Origin: Candidula unifasciata
Lineage: Eukaryota; Mollusca; Gastropoda; Stylommatophora; Geomitridae
Direction of reading: 5' to 3'
DNA length: 64,000 nt
NCBI GenBank assembly: GCA_905116865.2
Contig: CAJHNH020006957.1
Span: forward strand, 242,001-306,000
Below the pieces are notes generated by a model. It worked only from the letters and a program-made list of their open reading frames with translations, made no database searches and was not told where the DNA came from. This document shows, piece after piece, positions 49,420 to 61,600 of this stretch (positions are counted from its first letter, which is position 1; every line of letters starts with the position of its first letter). Both the position numbers and the translations under genes were made by a program.

Positions 49420-52400
49420 GAAGAAGAAGAAGAAGAAGAAGAAGAAGGAGGAGGAGGAGGCGGCGGGGGAGAAGAACGAATTTTGTTGCAGATGGCAAAT
49501 CGCCCCGATTCAATTTTTTTTACACACAGTTTGTAAAGTGTACCCATACAATTTACTTTGTCACTACGCCGCTGCATATGGGTAGGGCCCCTGCCAACAT
49601 TAAACTATGCAGACAATGGCTTACGACGTTCGTCTCAGTGGGTGCCGCGATTTTAAGGGCTGATTTTTGTGTGTGGACAGTGCAAGGTTAGTTTTGCCTA
49701 GGGCACGACAGTCTGGTAATAACACGGCGTAAAGGTTAGGTTATCAGGTCGTAGATTTCGCCGCTGAGTGGCATGAAATTGCTGAATTCGCCTGGTACAA
49801 AAGAGAGAAAAAGGTATACCTTTACAGCTGCCAACAAGCAAATAGGATGTATCGTAACCAGGCCTATTAATTAGGATGTGTGACATGCCTGTGTAGTCAT
49901 GTATTAAAGGGTCGTTTACTGAAAACACATGAGATGAAACAAACAGGCAAGCTAAACATTTACATATTATTCTAAAGACAAAAATATACGGTTAACACAC
50001 ACAAAATAATCACTAAATTTTAATAGCCAAAATGTAAACCCAGAATCATCCAATTTAGTCACTATTTTTACTACTATATATATTTTGCCCCTTTCCCCTC
50101 AAATTTGCTGTTCTGTGCAGCTGCACATGTTGGACATGCTTAATTTAAATGTTAAGGTCTCGTTTTCACTTTTACAAACCTAATGGAAGTGTAGTGCTGG
50201 TCCAATATAATTAGAATAATGGGAACTTAATCAGTGCTGGGCTGGATTCCATTCATGATATCGAGGTGACTACATAGGACGGAACGGAATGGAGAAACAG
50301 ACTGCGAGCCCAATGTGACAGATAATGCCTCAACAGGTAGGTAGGTAGGTAGATAGGTAGGTAGTTGTACCACACCAGGATATCACACAAGGGATTATTA
50401 CCTGGTGACACAAAGTGCCACCATGTTGATTAGGATCACCCTTGGAGAGGTCCCAGAAACCCGTTTCAGCCGTTAGGCCATATCTATGGTCTAGGCCATA
50501 TTTATGCCCCGGTTATATTTAGGGCCTCCGGCAGAAGCCAGGGTGTGGGACTTCAAATAACAAAAAATTGCATTCCTCCAGGGGGCGACTAAACAGTATG
50601 CTATAACAGGATAATGAATAGATACATAAAGAATGGTGTGACCTTGAACATGGTAGGCATGAGTCACCTGACAACATCCTGGCCAATGGGTCTTTGCTAA
50701 ATCTGCGACAGGCATAACAAGCCGGAAACTGATAAGATGTTGCCACAGAGAATAAAATACATCGAGATAAAACTGCTCTGATCAACTTTTATTCGACCAC
50801 GGCAATGTCAAAGCTCTTTCAACACTCGAAGCGGTAGAAGAGGAAGTAAAGAAGAAAAATTTCAGTGATGTTATCAATGCTTTTACTTCCTAGGAATTCT
50901 TTCTGGTGTTTTATTAATATCCTACCCCAAACAGGGTTAAATACACAGGTCACGGGACAGTCTAATATTTCAGGGGGTGGGACCTAGACTGCATGCAGTA
51001 GTGGGACCTAAGCTGCATGCAGTCGTGGAACCTAGGCTGCACTCTCTCGTGCGGCATAGGTGGGTTGGGGTTAGGGCCAGTTCTAGATGTTTTGGGGTAG
51101 TTAAAAGCATCAGAAAGCCGGGAAACCCGGTCTTACGACCCTCTAAAACGTTGGACTTTTTATTTCCGCGTTCACCAGGACAGTCCCGCTTTTTCAGGTG
51201 TGTCCCAGGCGCCCTGCTGGTACTCGGAAAAGTGCCAATTTTTTTTTCGGAGGGAAAAAACAGGGAAGGGGGAGGGGGCATTTTTTGTGGCAGTAAAAGT
51301 GCCAATGGTAAAAAAAAAACTAAACTAAGCTGACCAAAACACCCAAGCAATACATAAGCACACAAAACGTCCAAGATTTATAAAAAGTACACATTTTTTT
51401 GTTACGAAACGAAACATTTACTCACTTTTATATAAGGATTAAAAAAAAAAAAAAAACCAAGATTACAAAATCTGAACCCCAAGGCTTCATATAAAAACCC
51501 AGATCTTGGGGGAAACCCAAGTATTGGCAGCCCTGTTAGCGAGCCGTAAAGTTTGGCTTGCATCGGTGTTTCTTGTGGCCAACATCTGAATATTCTATTT
51601 CTATGACATGGAATTTAACACACACAAAAACTGCTATAAACATTTCTGTTTTTCCTTTCCTTTTGGCTGCCATATGGTTCACGTAATAATTGCCCCTGTT
51701 TTGTCATTCCGCATATGTAAAAAAGGTCGAAGAACCCTGTTTTAGAATGTACATGTTCAGTAAGTGACGCAGAAGACATATTGACTTACCGAACACGTTA
51801 CGTTGCGTGTTTCAGAGGGACCCATAAGCGGTGGGAACGACATCACCTGCATATTGAGCTGTCCGGGAGATAGGGACATTCCACCGATCAACATGGGAAG
51901 GGTATCATGTCTAGGGTTACAAGTAAACCCCTGGGTAAAGGAGTTAAGACCGTCAGAGGAATGACAAAAATGTGAAAGGGTTGGCGCTAGAATGCAATAG
52001 AAAAAAAAAAAAATGTGTGGGAGATATTGAGAAAATAATTTGTGAATGGAATAGCAAATTTGAAACATGCCAATCTGCACTATTTGGAAATTGAGAGTTC
52101 TTTGAATTACCTGGCGCGAATTACAATTATCCAGGAATGGATCTCGTAAATATTCTACTACTGTGGTTGATCTGAAATAATGAGGGGGCAGGGAAGGAGG
52201 GAAGTGAGGTGGGGGGTTAAAGGCACTAGCCTTCCTTAAGAGAAAAAAACAATGGGCTTCTGAGGTGAAATGCTACACAAAGATTTTAAGAATACCGTGG
52301 ACTTGGAAGGACAGAAATACCGACATCCTGAAAGACCTTAATATCAAGGAAAATTCGCTAGTAAATAGTATCTCGTCTCGCAAACTGAAATATTTTGGCC

Positions 52401-54592
52401 ATATCAAACGCCAAGAGGGATTTGAAGGAAAAAAAAATCGCAGTAGGCTGCATCGGAGAACTGAGCGCGCATTAGAATGCCCAATGTGCAGTGACGTCGA
52501 TTATGATAACAAAACATAACACATTTGTAAGAACCAGTCAGCACTCGGTGGGTAGTCTGGTCAACGTTATACAAGTGGCGTTGCGTGATCGATTCGCATG
52601 TGTAAGCGTTAGCAGATAACGATTACACTTGAGAGGCTTTCACGTGATATTGTCCTCCTTGTGGAGAATATGTGTGCGCAGCTAGCATTGCAATACTAGT
52701 AACTTGTAGCTTTCACACTTGAGTGGCACAGGCATGTAGCATATGTTCTTTTCGCTGTTTGAGCCGTAAACCCAGTGGCATATTTGTAATACAGAAAAAA
52801 ATTTAGGTTAGTTCGACCTTAGTCTCCCCAGACCCCGCCCATAGACACACTAGCTCACTTCTGATGAACATGTAGTGAGTTGTTTTCTATTGGTAACTAA
52901 TGAGCATGTCGTGTCTTGTTTCCCATGGGAGAACTAATAAGCATATAGTGTCTTGAATGCTCTGGGAAACAAATGAGCATATAGTGTCTCGTTTCCTATT
53001 GGGGAACTGGTGAACATATAGTGTCTTGTTCCTATAGAGGATTGGGGGGGGGGGGGGGGGGGAGGGGGACTAATGCACATAAAGTGTTTTGTTTCCTGTG
53101 GGGCTAATGAACATATAGTGTCTTGTTCCTATAGAGGATTGGGGGGGGGGGGAACTAATGCACATAAAGTGCTCTGTTTCCTGTGGGGCTAATGAACATA
53201 TAGTGTCTTGTTTCCTATAGAGGATGGGGGGGGGGGGGAGACTAATGAACATAGAGTGTTTTGTTTCCAGTGGGGCTAATGAACATATAGTGTCTTGTTT
53301 CCTATGGGGGGGGGGGATAATGCACATATAGAGTCTTGTTTCTTATGGTGTAACTAATGAAAATATCATAATGTTTTGATTCCTACATAACTAGTGAAAA
53401 ATACATCTACTTACGTAGCAAGCCATGCCTCTTTACAAGCAACAAACTAACATCCAATCCCTTTATTTGCACAACCGTTAAAAAAAAGTGAGATGTTTTA
53501 CACAGCGTGCCCGACAAGCTGTTTTACGCACTTTGACCTGTTTGCCGAAACACCATATATTTTACCTTTATTGGCGACGTCACACTCTCGAAAGAAGGGT
53601 GCCCAGTACGTTGCCACGATACACGAGCTATATTTTATGTGTCTAGGTGTCGCCGGTTCAAGCACACATAAAAACAAGACGGGCGTGTTTAGAACGGTTT
53701 CTATCTCCGACCACCTGTGGCTAAAGAAGCTTAAAACACGGGGAAAAGGTCCTTCTGAAATCTCCTGAAACTTAGTTTTGAAGACATTCTTGGGGTGATA
53801 AATTTGCTGTGTTGGAAGAAATTATCAGTAGTGATGTGGAAATAAGGAATTTTGGCCCGTAAAATCCCGTGTGTTGGAGAACAGCTGGGGGAAGCTATAC
53901 ATGTCAGCGAGACTTGTATTGTGTAGTCGATTGTGAAATGTGACAAGGCAGGGTGCGCTGAACTTTGCGTCACGGGAGATCTTGCTGAACAGTCTACAAA
54001 CAGACGTCAACACAATAAGGCCCAACTAACTTGCTCCACCACCACCCCTTCCCCCCTTCTTTCTTCCGTTTCCCTTTCTTTATAGCTACACACTTTTCTA
54101 TTTTTTTCATATCCCCTCCCCCCTCCCCTTTTTTCTCGCCCACGCACTGTGTATGTGGTTTTTTTTTAAACTGAATTTATTTAAGTAAAGGACCCTTTAG
54201 GCGTATTGGGCATATAAGGGTTGATCTATGTTTTATAGACCAATTGGTACTTGGTGAGTGATGCGGTCAGCATCACACCAACCGCCTTTACTTCCCAGGA
54301 AATTACCCGGTATTCATTTAATTCTGGATCAACCTGGGAGGCCAAGATTTCTGCTATTTCTGAAGAGAAAAATAAGGCCCGGCTCTGTCAGGACCCGAAC
54401 CCACGATCCATAAGCGAGCATCTCGCCGCTACACCACGACGGCCCCCATAATTTGTTTTTTATATACATAAAATACTTTATGTCTTGTTTGTCTGTCTGC
54501 CTCTCACTATGTCCGTTTATATGTTTCGGTGTGTATGTGTCTTTCTCTACCCCCCCCACCCCCCTCTCTCCCTCTCTCTCTGCCAGCCTCAC

Positions 54593-54627
<35 letters not shown>

Positions 54628-57600
54628 CTCCCTTCCTATCTCTTTTTATGTGTATATGTCTCTTTGTTCACCCCCTGTCTTTTCTCAAAAACGTCAAAGA
54701 GCTGTTGTATTCTTTAAATCCCTTGAAATACAACGGGGGATCCACAGTAGGTGGCCGCTAATTATTTCTACCCGTCCCTGTGGCCAATGAATATCTGGCC
54801 TATATCAATGGCTGTTTCCTTAGAAGCATGATTCACTGATTACTTTAATGTTGTTTTGTTTTCCTGGGAATAGCGAAAGGTCCACTGATAACTCGAGTGC
54901 TAACCCCCCCCCCCCCCTTTTTTTTTCCCCCCCTTTCCCCTTTTTTTTTAATTTCAAGAAATATGACATGGGCGAAATATCAATGTACTAGTTGTTTTCA
55001 TTTAGAACATGACAAGTCGCATTCACCAGCTGTAAACTCAGGCGGAAAGTTCTGGTTGTTCGTCCACTTCTGGACTGCAGTTCTGTTCCAGAATTTGAGT
55101 GTTGCGTGTACATCCGTTTGATAGATCTAACCAATTTGTATGCAGACTGTTAGTTCCTTGCCTATCGGGCAGATGCACTTCGACTTTGAAGGAAGCTCTT
55201 ACGACATGCTTCTGGGTAGGCAGTGGGTCTATTCTTGTTTTCCCTATAACAGCCCCCCGGAACCCACACGGTGATAATAATATCTAATAATTATCTCAGA
55301 GATGATTCCCTTCAGAATTGTGGCAAGGTTTTGTGGGCAAGGTTTTGTCCTGTCCGCGAAACTGCCGTGATGTTGCGGTTAGAAGCTCGTCTGCGGATCC
55401 GTAGGTCGCAGGTTTAGTTCCTTGCAAAGTCAGATTTTTTTTTTTCTCAAAATTGACCCCACTCCCAAATCGAGCCAACCATGAATACCAGGACAAGTTA
55501 TAGGGGAAAAAAGGTGGCCGGCGTGATGTTGACCACATCCCCTACTGAGTGTAAAATAAAGACCCAGCCCTATATGCCCAGAACACATATGAAGGCGTGG
55601 GACTTTACTTGTATTGTTCAATTTTCTTAGAAATACCACACGGTCCAATGATCACACCAGTGTTGCTTCCTATTTAAAATCAGGGCATTGTCCAGTCCCT
55701 ACCGCTGTTTTATTTTAGAAATATGGCTAGCTTCGGTCAATTTTTGACTATATAAGTGAACTTTCCCTTAGAATTATGGCACGGTCTAATGATCATACCG
55801 GAGCTATTTTCTCTTAAAGATATACCACGGTTTAATGATGATAACAGTTATACCCTCCTAGAAATACGACACGATTCAATGATTACCACAGCGATGTATC
55901 CCCTAGAAATACGACACTGCCCAATGATTATATCAGCGATGCTTTAGTTTAGAATTATATTGTACGGTCCAGTGAAACAACAATACACCCCTCCCCCTCC
56001 TTTTCTCCCCCCGAGGCCCCATAGAAACATAGTTCCATAGAAACCTTTTAAGAACCACTGCATCAACCACTGTGTTATTTACAACGTGACCTTTCTACAT
56101 ATAGCCAAAGTACATAGCAAGATCACTTGAAGACGCTGTCATTTGTTTTGAAGGTCGACACAAACCGTATAGTTGGCAAAACCGTATAGTTGGCAATGTC
56201 TTTATGTGGCAGTGTACGCTACGTTCTCCACGTCAGTCTATTGTCAACGTACCAAACCAACGATTCTCAAACGTTTTAACCTTTTCAGGCCTCGTGAAAC
56301 AAATCAGGCGGCATTAGCTATTTCCCGTAAATTCCAACCGATTATGAATTCCTTGACTTTACTGACTACGTCGGCGCGTGTGGCTTTGGTGTTGTTGCGA
56401 CCGCGCTTTGAAATGCCAGGGTTCGTGTCCGGTTCGATTTCAGTTGAAGGCGATTTGGCAGCAGACCGTCTCGAGATTCGACCATACAGTAGTAATGGCA
56501 AACCACCGAACGTATACGTGCCTAGGAAAACCACAAAAGTCCGAAACTGCTAGGGTTGGTTTTACAACGTCCTGTAAAGGACGCGCATAAAAAGTACTTT
56601 CTACATTTGACTGCAATATGCTATGAAAATTTGGCTCAACACTTCCATTACGCCTGGACCTCTCTAAAACGCAGAGAGGTCAAGGTGTGGGTAATCTCTG
56701 TTTAAAGTGGTTAAACTGTTTGCTCTCAGTGTAGTAGGACTGGATATAAACGTAGTTCTTCAGTACGTGAGTCCGGATGTCATCGCTAGAGCTTATGAGC
56801 TTCGTGGCTGGTGCAAGATATAGCCATCTTGCCAACGGCATCAGTATCGTTCCGTTCAGGGGCTATGAGAAAGCAGTGAACATAAAATTTCATAGTTGAG
56901 AGTTGAGTTGAGTAAAAAATTGACATCACAGAACTCGGGGCATTTCCATGGATGCTCCGTCCTCACCTCACCTTCAGCAGCCAGCGCAGAGTTCCAATAC
57001 TGATGGTACCAGTCACAATTTGTTTATATGTCCGTCTTGCCTTTCCTCTGAGTGTAGTAAGCCTGCCAGACCCTCTGGTCATACCCAGATGCCTCATTCT
57101 TTTCAGGCCATAATAATCATCTTTCTTTACTGATTCCGTTGCTTGTTCCCAAAGGGCCTTGACCACATCTATCTTGGCATGTATCAATTCACCACCCAGG
57201 GGTGCAGATCCAGCCAATCTGTCTGCCTTCTCTTTCCCACCACACCGGCATCGCCTGGAGAAAAGATCCAAAGTATGCTCACTACCCGTGACCTTTCCAA
57301 AGCTCGCCACTCTGCTCTAAGTGTTAACCTTTTTTTAGTATGCTTTCAGAGTCTGTTACAATTACGACATGTGTATGCATTTTGTTCTCTAGACACCGGA
57401 GAGCTGCAGTTACCACCTCCACCTCCATTCTCATGCTAGATGTTGTGGTGCCATAATAAAACAACAATAAATGCTAAGACTGAGTTGCAATATTCTAAAA
57501 AAATATATGCAACTAGCGAATGTTGAATTACGCAGTTAGCTGTGAATCTACAGTATTCACCATTTTAATATAAAGTGACTATATATATGTGTGGCTTAGG

Positions 57601-58623
57601 CGTTGCGAACGAGCTTCGTAATGCCGGTGTGCCGGGTTCGATCCCAGCTGCGGACGATCTGTCTTGCGCTGGTTTCGACAGTGGTACCGAGAGCTGACCG
57701 TTTAGTGGCAATGGCAAACTATTGAACGTAATATTTGCCAACAAAATACCAAAACAGCCAAAATATGCTCGAGTTGTTTCTGCAACTTCCTGTAAAGGAT
57801 ACGCAACTAACTTTAATATATACACAACTGGGTTTGAAAATTACAGCAGTAAGAAAACATATTTTAAAAAAATGTTATAAGGGGATAAAATGTTACTTCC
57901 AAAGTGGTTGATACAGAGGTAAATAAACATTCGATTACTTGCGGAGGTTTAGCGTCTAAAGAAATTTAAAGTAGCGACTGAACGCTTACATGATATAGAA
58001 AGCTGCGTGGTTACATACCACTAGGGTAAGATCTATAGAAGGCAGAAGGTATAGTATGTAATGATACATGTAAGGGCGTTAGTTAAAAGCTGAAAGATTT
58101 TAATCATTATATTAGTTCAGGTTAAGGTGGGTAGAATAGCAGAAAATATGGAAATACAGAAGGTGCTATCACAGAAAAGGCGGTCAAGGAAGATGGTGTA
58201 CCATCCTGAGAAGAAGTAGTAGTAGCAGTAACAGTAGAAGTAATAGAATAGTAGCAGTAACAGTAGCAAAAGTATCAAAACAGCAGCAGTAGAAGTAGTA
58301 GAGCAGTAGCAGCATCAACAGTAGTAGCATTAACAGTAGCAATACTAGTATCAGTAGTAGTAGTAGCAGAAACAACAGTAATAAGTTTAATAGATTGTTA
58401 CTGTAACAGTAGTAGTGGCAGTAGCATATGATGTGGTATATGAAGAATAAAGTAGGCACAGTGACAGTTAAAATAGTAGAGGTGATTCTGATAGTACTAA
58501 TAGTAGTAACAGTGAAGGTGGCGTAAATAGTAGTAGTAGTAACAACAGCAGAAGTAGTAGTGGTAGTAAAGGTAGTAGTAGTAGTAATAGTATCTATCAG
58601 CAGCAGCATCAGTGATAGTAGTA

Positions 58624-58698
<75 letters not shown>

Positions 58699-61600
58699 GT
58701 AGTAATCGTAGTAACAGAAGTAGTAGTAACTGCAGCAGCAGCAGTACCACTAGCAGCACAGTAGAAGAAGTTCGGATGTATCACAAACAGGTAGATCTGC
58801 TACGGGGATTAGGTGTCTACTACCAATGGTTATACAACAGGGTGTGCGTGTATATATGGATATTGTTGTACTTACTTCGCCGACATTCAGCCTGTCCATC
58901 GCCTAGAACAAGAACGTATTAAAGGAAGAATAGAAATCAAACACAAAGATAGATAAATGAAGAGAGAAAAATAACAGGAGAGTTACCGAAAGGAGTTTAA
59001 TTTAAAAAAAAAGGTACTTTATTAATATCCTATCAAAAACAGGGGAAATCCATAGGTCACGGGACAGTCTAATATTTCAGGGGGTGGTAGATAAGCTGCA
59101 TGCAGTCGTTGGACCTAGGCTGCATATAGTCGTGAAACCTAGGCTGCACTCTCTCGTGGTACGTAGTTGGATTGGGGTTAGGGCCAGTTCTAGATGTTTT
59201 GGGGTCGTTAAAAGCACCAGAAAACCGAGAAACCCAGTCTTACCACCTTCTAAAATGTTCGACTGTCTTGTCACGTCATCTGGGGTAGGATATTAATAAA
59301 CCAACCCCCCCCCCCCCTTTTCCGAACGTCCCCCACCCCCCCCCCAAAAAAAAAAAAATCAAGAGAGAGACAACTGAATTATTATGACCCCATTAGAAAA
59401 CATAATACGCTTTTAAAAATCGTATTAGAGGGAAAGGTCGAGGGCAACAGAAAGACAACAAAACAAGGAGGAGGACAACATCAGGGAATGGAGTAGAGAC
59501 AAGACAAGAGACGGAGCGTGTTAGAGATCCATTGAGCCAACTTTTATTGTGGAGACGGCACCTAATTGATTGAGAATGAAAGGAACAGAAAGTTTTGGGT
59601 AAGCAAGAACAAGATTCGTTTATTCGCCTTGAGGTGCTTTTTGGTATACTGTGCTGCTTGCGATTTTCAGTGACTATTCGACACTCGACCTGTGATGAGG
59701 TCAATATCACAACGGGTACCTTTTATTTCCAAAACATGTCCTGGTGCCCATTTAAGGCAGCATTAGGATTTCAACAATTAATCACATTCCCCCAAAGGGG
59801 GCTGCGTTGTCTCGAGGTATGGTGTCCGCCTCGAGTGCTAGAGGTCCCGGGTTCAAGCCCTGGTAAAGGCTGGGATTTTTTCTATTCACGCGGACTTCTA
59901 GTAATCCCCCATGGTCGCTGGGTAGTAAGATCGGACGCCCGTGTGCATTGTTGCGCACGAAAAAAAAATTCCTTGGCACTTGGAAATCGAAAAGAGTAGC
60001 CCGGGCAAAATTTGGAGTTAAAAATCTACCCAGATACTTCAGCATCCTCGCACGGAGCCTGTGTACGGCGCTGAGGTACTTCGGACTCAGACTTGAGTTA
60101 GAAGTAGAACGGAGCACTTATGGGTTACTACCCGTGTGCCATGATGATGATCCGTTGTTCAAAACCTCAAACCTCACAGTCCCCATGTAGGAGTCGTATG
60201 TAATGAGCTGTGAGGACAAGGAAAAAGTCAAACAACAAGGTACTGGCTTAGAAGTAGTGGCAGCTTCAGCATTAGCGTAGCAGTCACGATAGCAGCAATC
60301 AGTATAGAAGCACTTGCTTGCTTTGGTGCTTTGCTGAAGAGGGAGGAGGGGTCGTCACGTTAACCAGCATCCGCGAATGATTAGGTTATAATTGTGACTA
60401 GGTTATGTGCGCCCTAAAAAAATGGCTTGGCATTGCACACCACCAAGAGCCCTGAAAAGGACCCCTGCAGTGTCCATGAGATCAAAGGAGACAGACCAAA
60501 ATACTGTCCCGACCGGCGACGAAGTCTTCTACCAGCGAACCAATGGGCGACCTGGTCGCTGATGTATGTGTGTAGAATCAGTAGTGGTAGTCGTAGTAAT
60601 AAATAATATATATGGATGATATAAATATATTTTCAAATCATATTTGGTAAAATAAATAATGTTTTTTTAAACATAATCCTCTTGAAGGCTCAATTTTTTG
60701 AACTTGAGACTTGTTCCAGATTTTTTTTCCGAGGATAAACTCTGGTAATATCGGGGATGGCGGGGGGGGGGGGGGGGGGAGGGAGACAGGGGGAATAATA
60801 TAAACTAAAGAACTGAAAATTGGCAGCAACATTCTGAACAGTTGGTAAAAGTTCTTCGATTTTCATCTTTGATTCTTATGTCATAAAACTTATATAGTAC
60901 CAGGAGGCCAGTAGCCTTGATGAAAGCTATCATGAATTCCACATCTCCCGGTGTACTGTACAGCTTTGGAACAGGGCAATTATCAAAACAGCGACATTTC
61001 AAACCTTATGAACAATGAAGGAAACTGTCTCTTACCACTTCTACGTGGTATGTACAGGGTCTTTGAGCCTGAGGATTTAGGGCCACATGTCTAATGCAGT
61101 CTCCACTGACTGTGCAGGTTGCGACTTTTTCCCCATTTGAAAAAAAAAAAAACAAACCATGACCTTACCACAGACTCAAACCTGGGTCTTCTACATGAGG
61201 GCCCAGTGTCCTTAGCCGTTTGGCCAGCCGCTCCTCTTCTGTCTCAAAAACATCAACATATGTCACTAACGTACATATTCTTGAGACACTAAAAGTCACA
61301 GTGGTTTAGAAAGAGCAGTCGTGGAAAGCGTAGGTGTTGTAAGGAAAAGAGGCAGGTGTTTACCAGCATAAAGGTGGCCACGGGACAACTGAGACAAACT
61401 GGACATTAGGAAACAAGCAAGCAGGGAATTATCAAAGACATATGAGGATTCGTGGCAGAGCGTCATAAAAATGTTGTTTGCAAAGGACTTCCTAAAGTAT
61501 GATGATAATTTCTATTACGAACTGTTGACTGCTGCTTTAAGTACATATATTCAAGCCCTTGTCCATAGTGATCCAGTTAAAGCAGTCAAACTGTCTCCTA

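Noticed and set aside
57583..57660. Genuine tRNA gene
   Set aside because: A and B boxes are present, but the sequence does not close into a clear acceptor stem and recurs as the head of a dispersed 230-bp family.
58184..58922. 191-codon Leu-rich and 120-codon Ser-rich frames
   Set aside because: They come from the AGT/AGC microsatellite.
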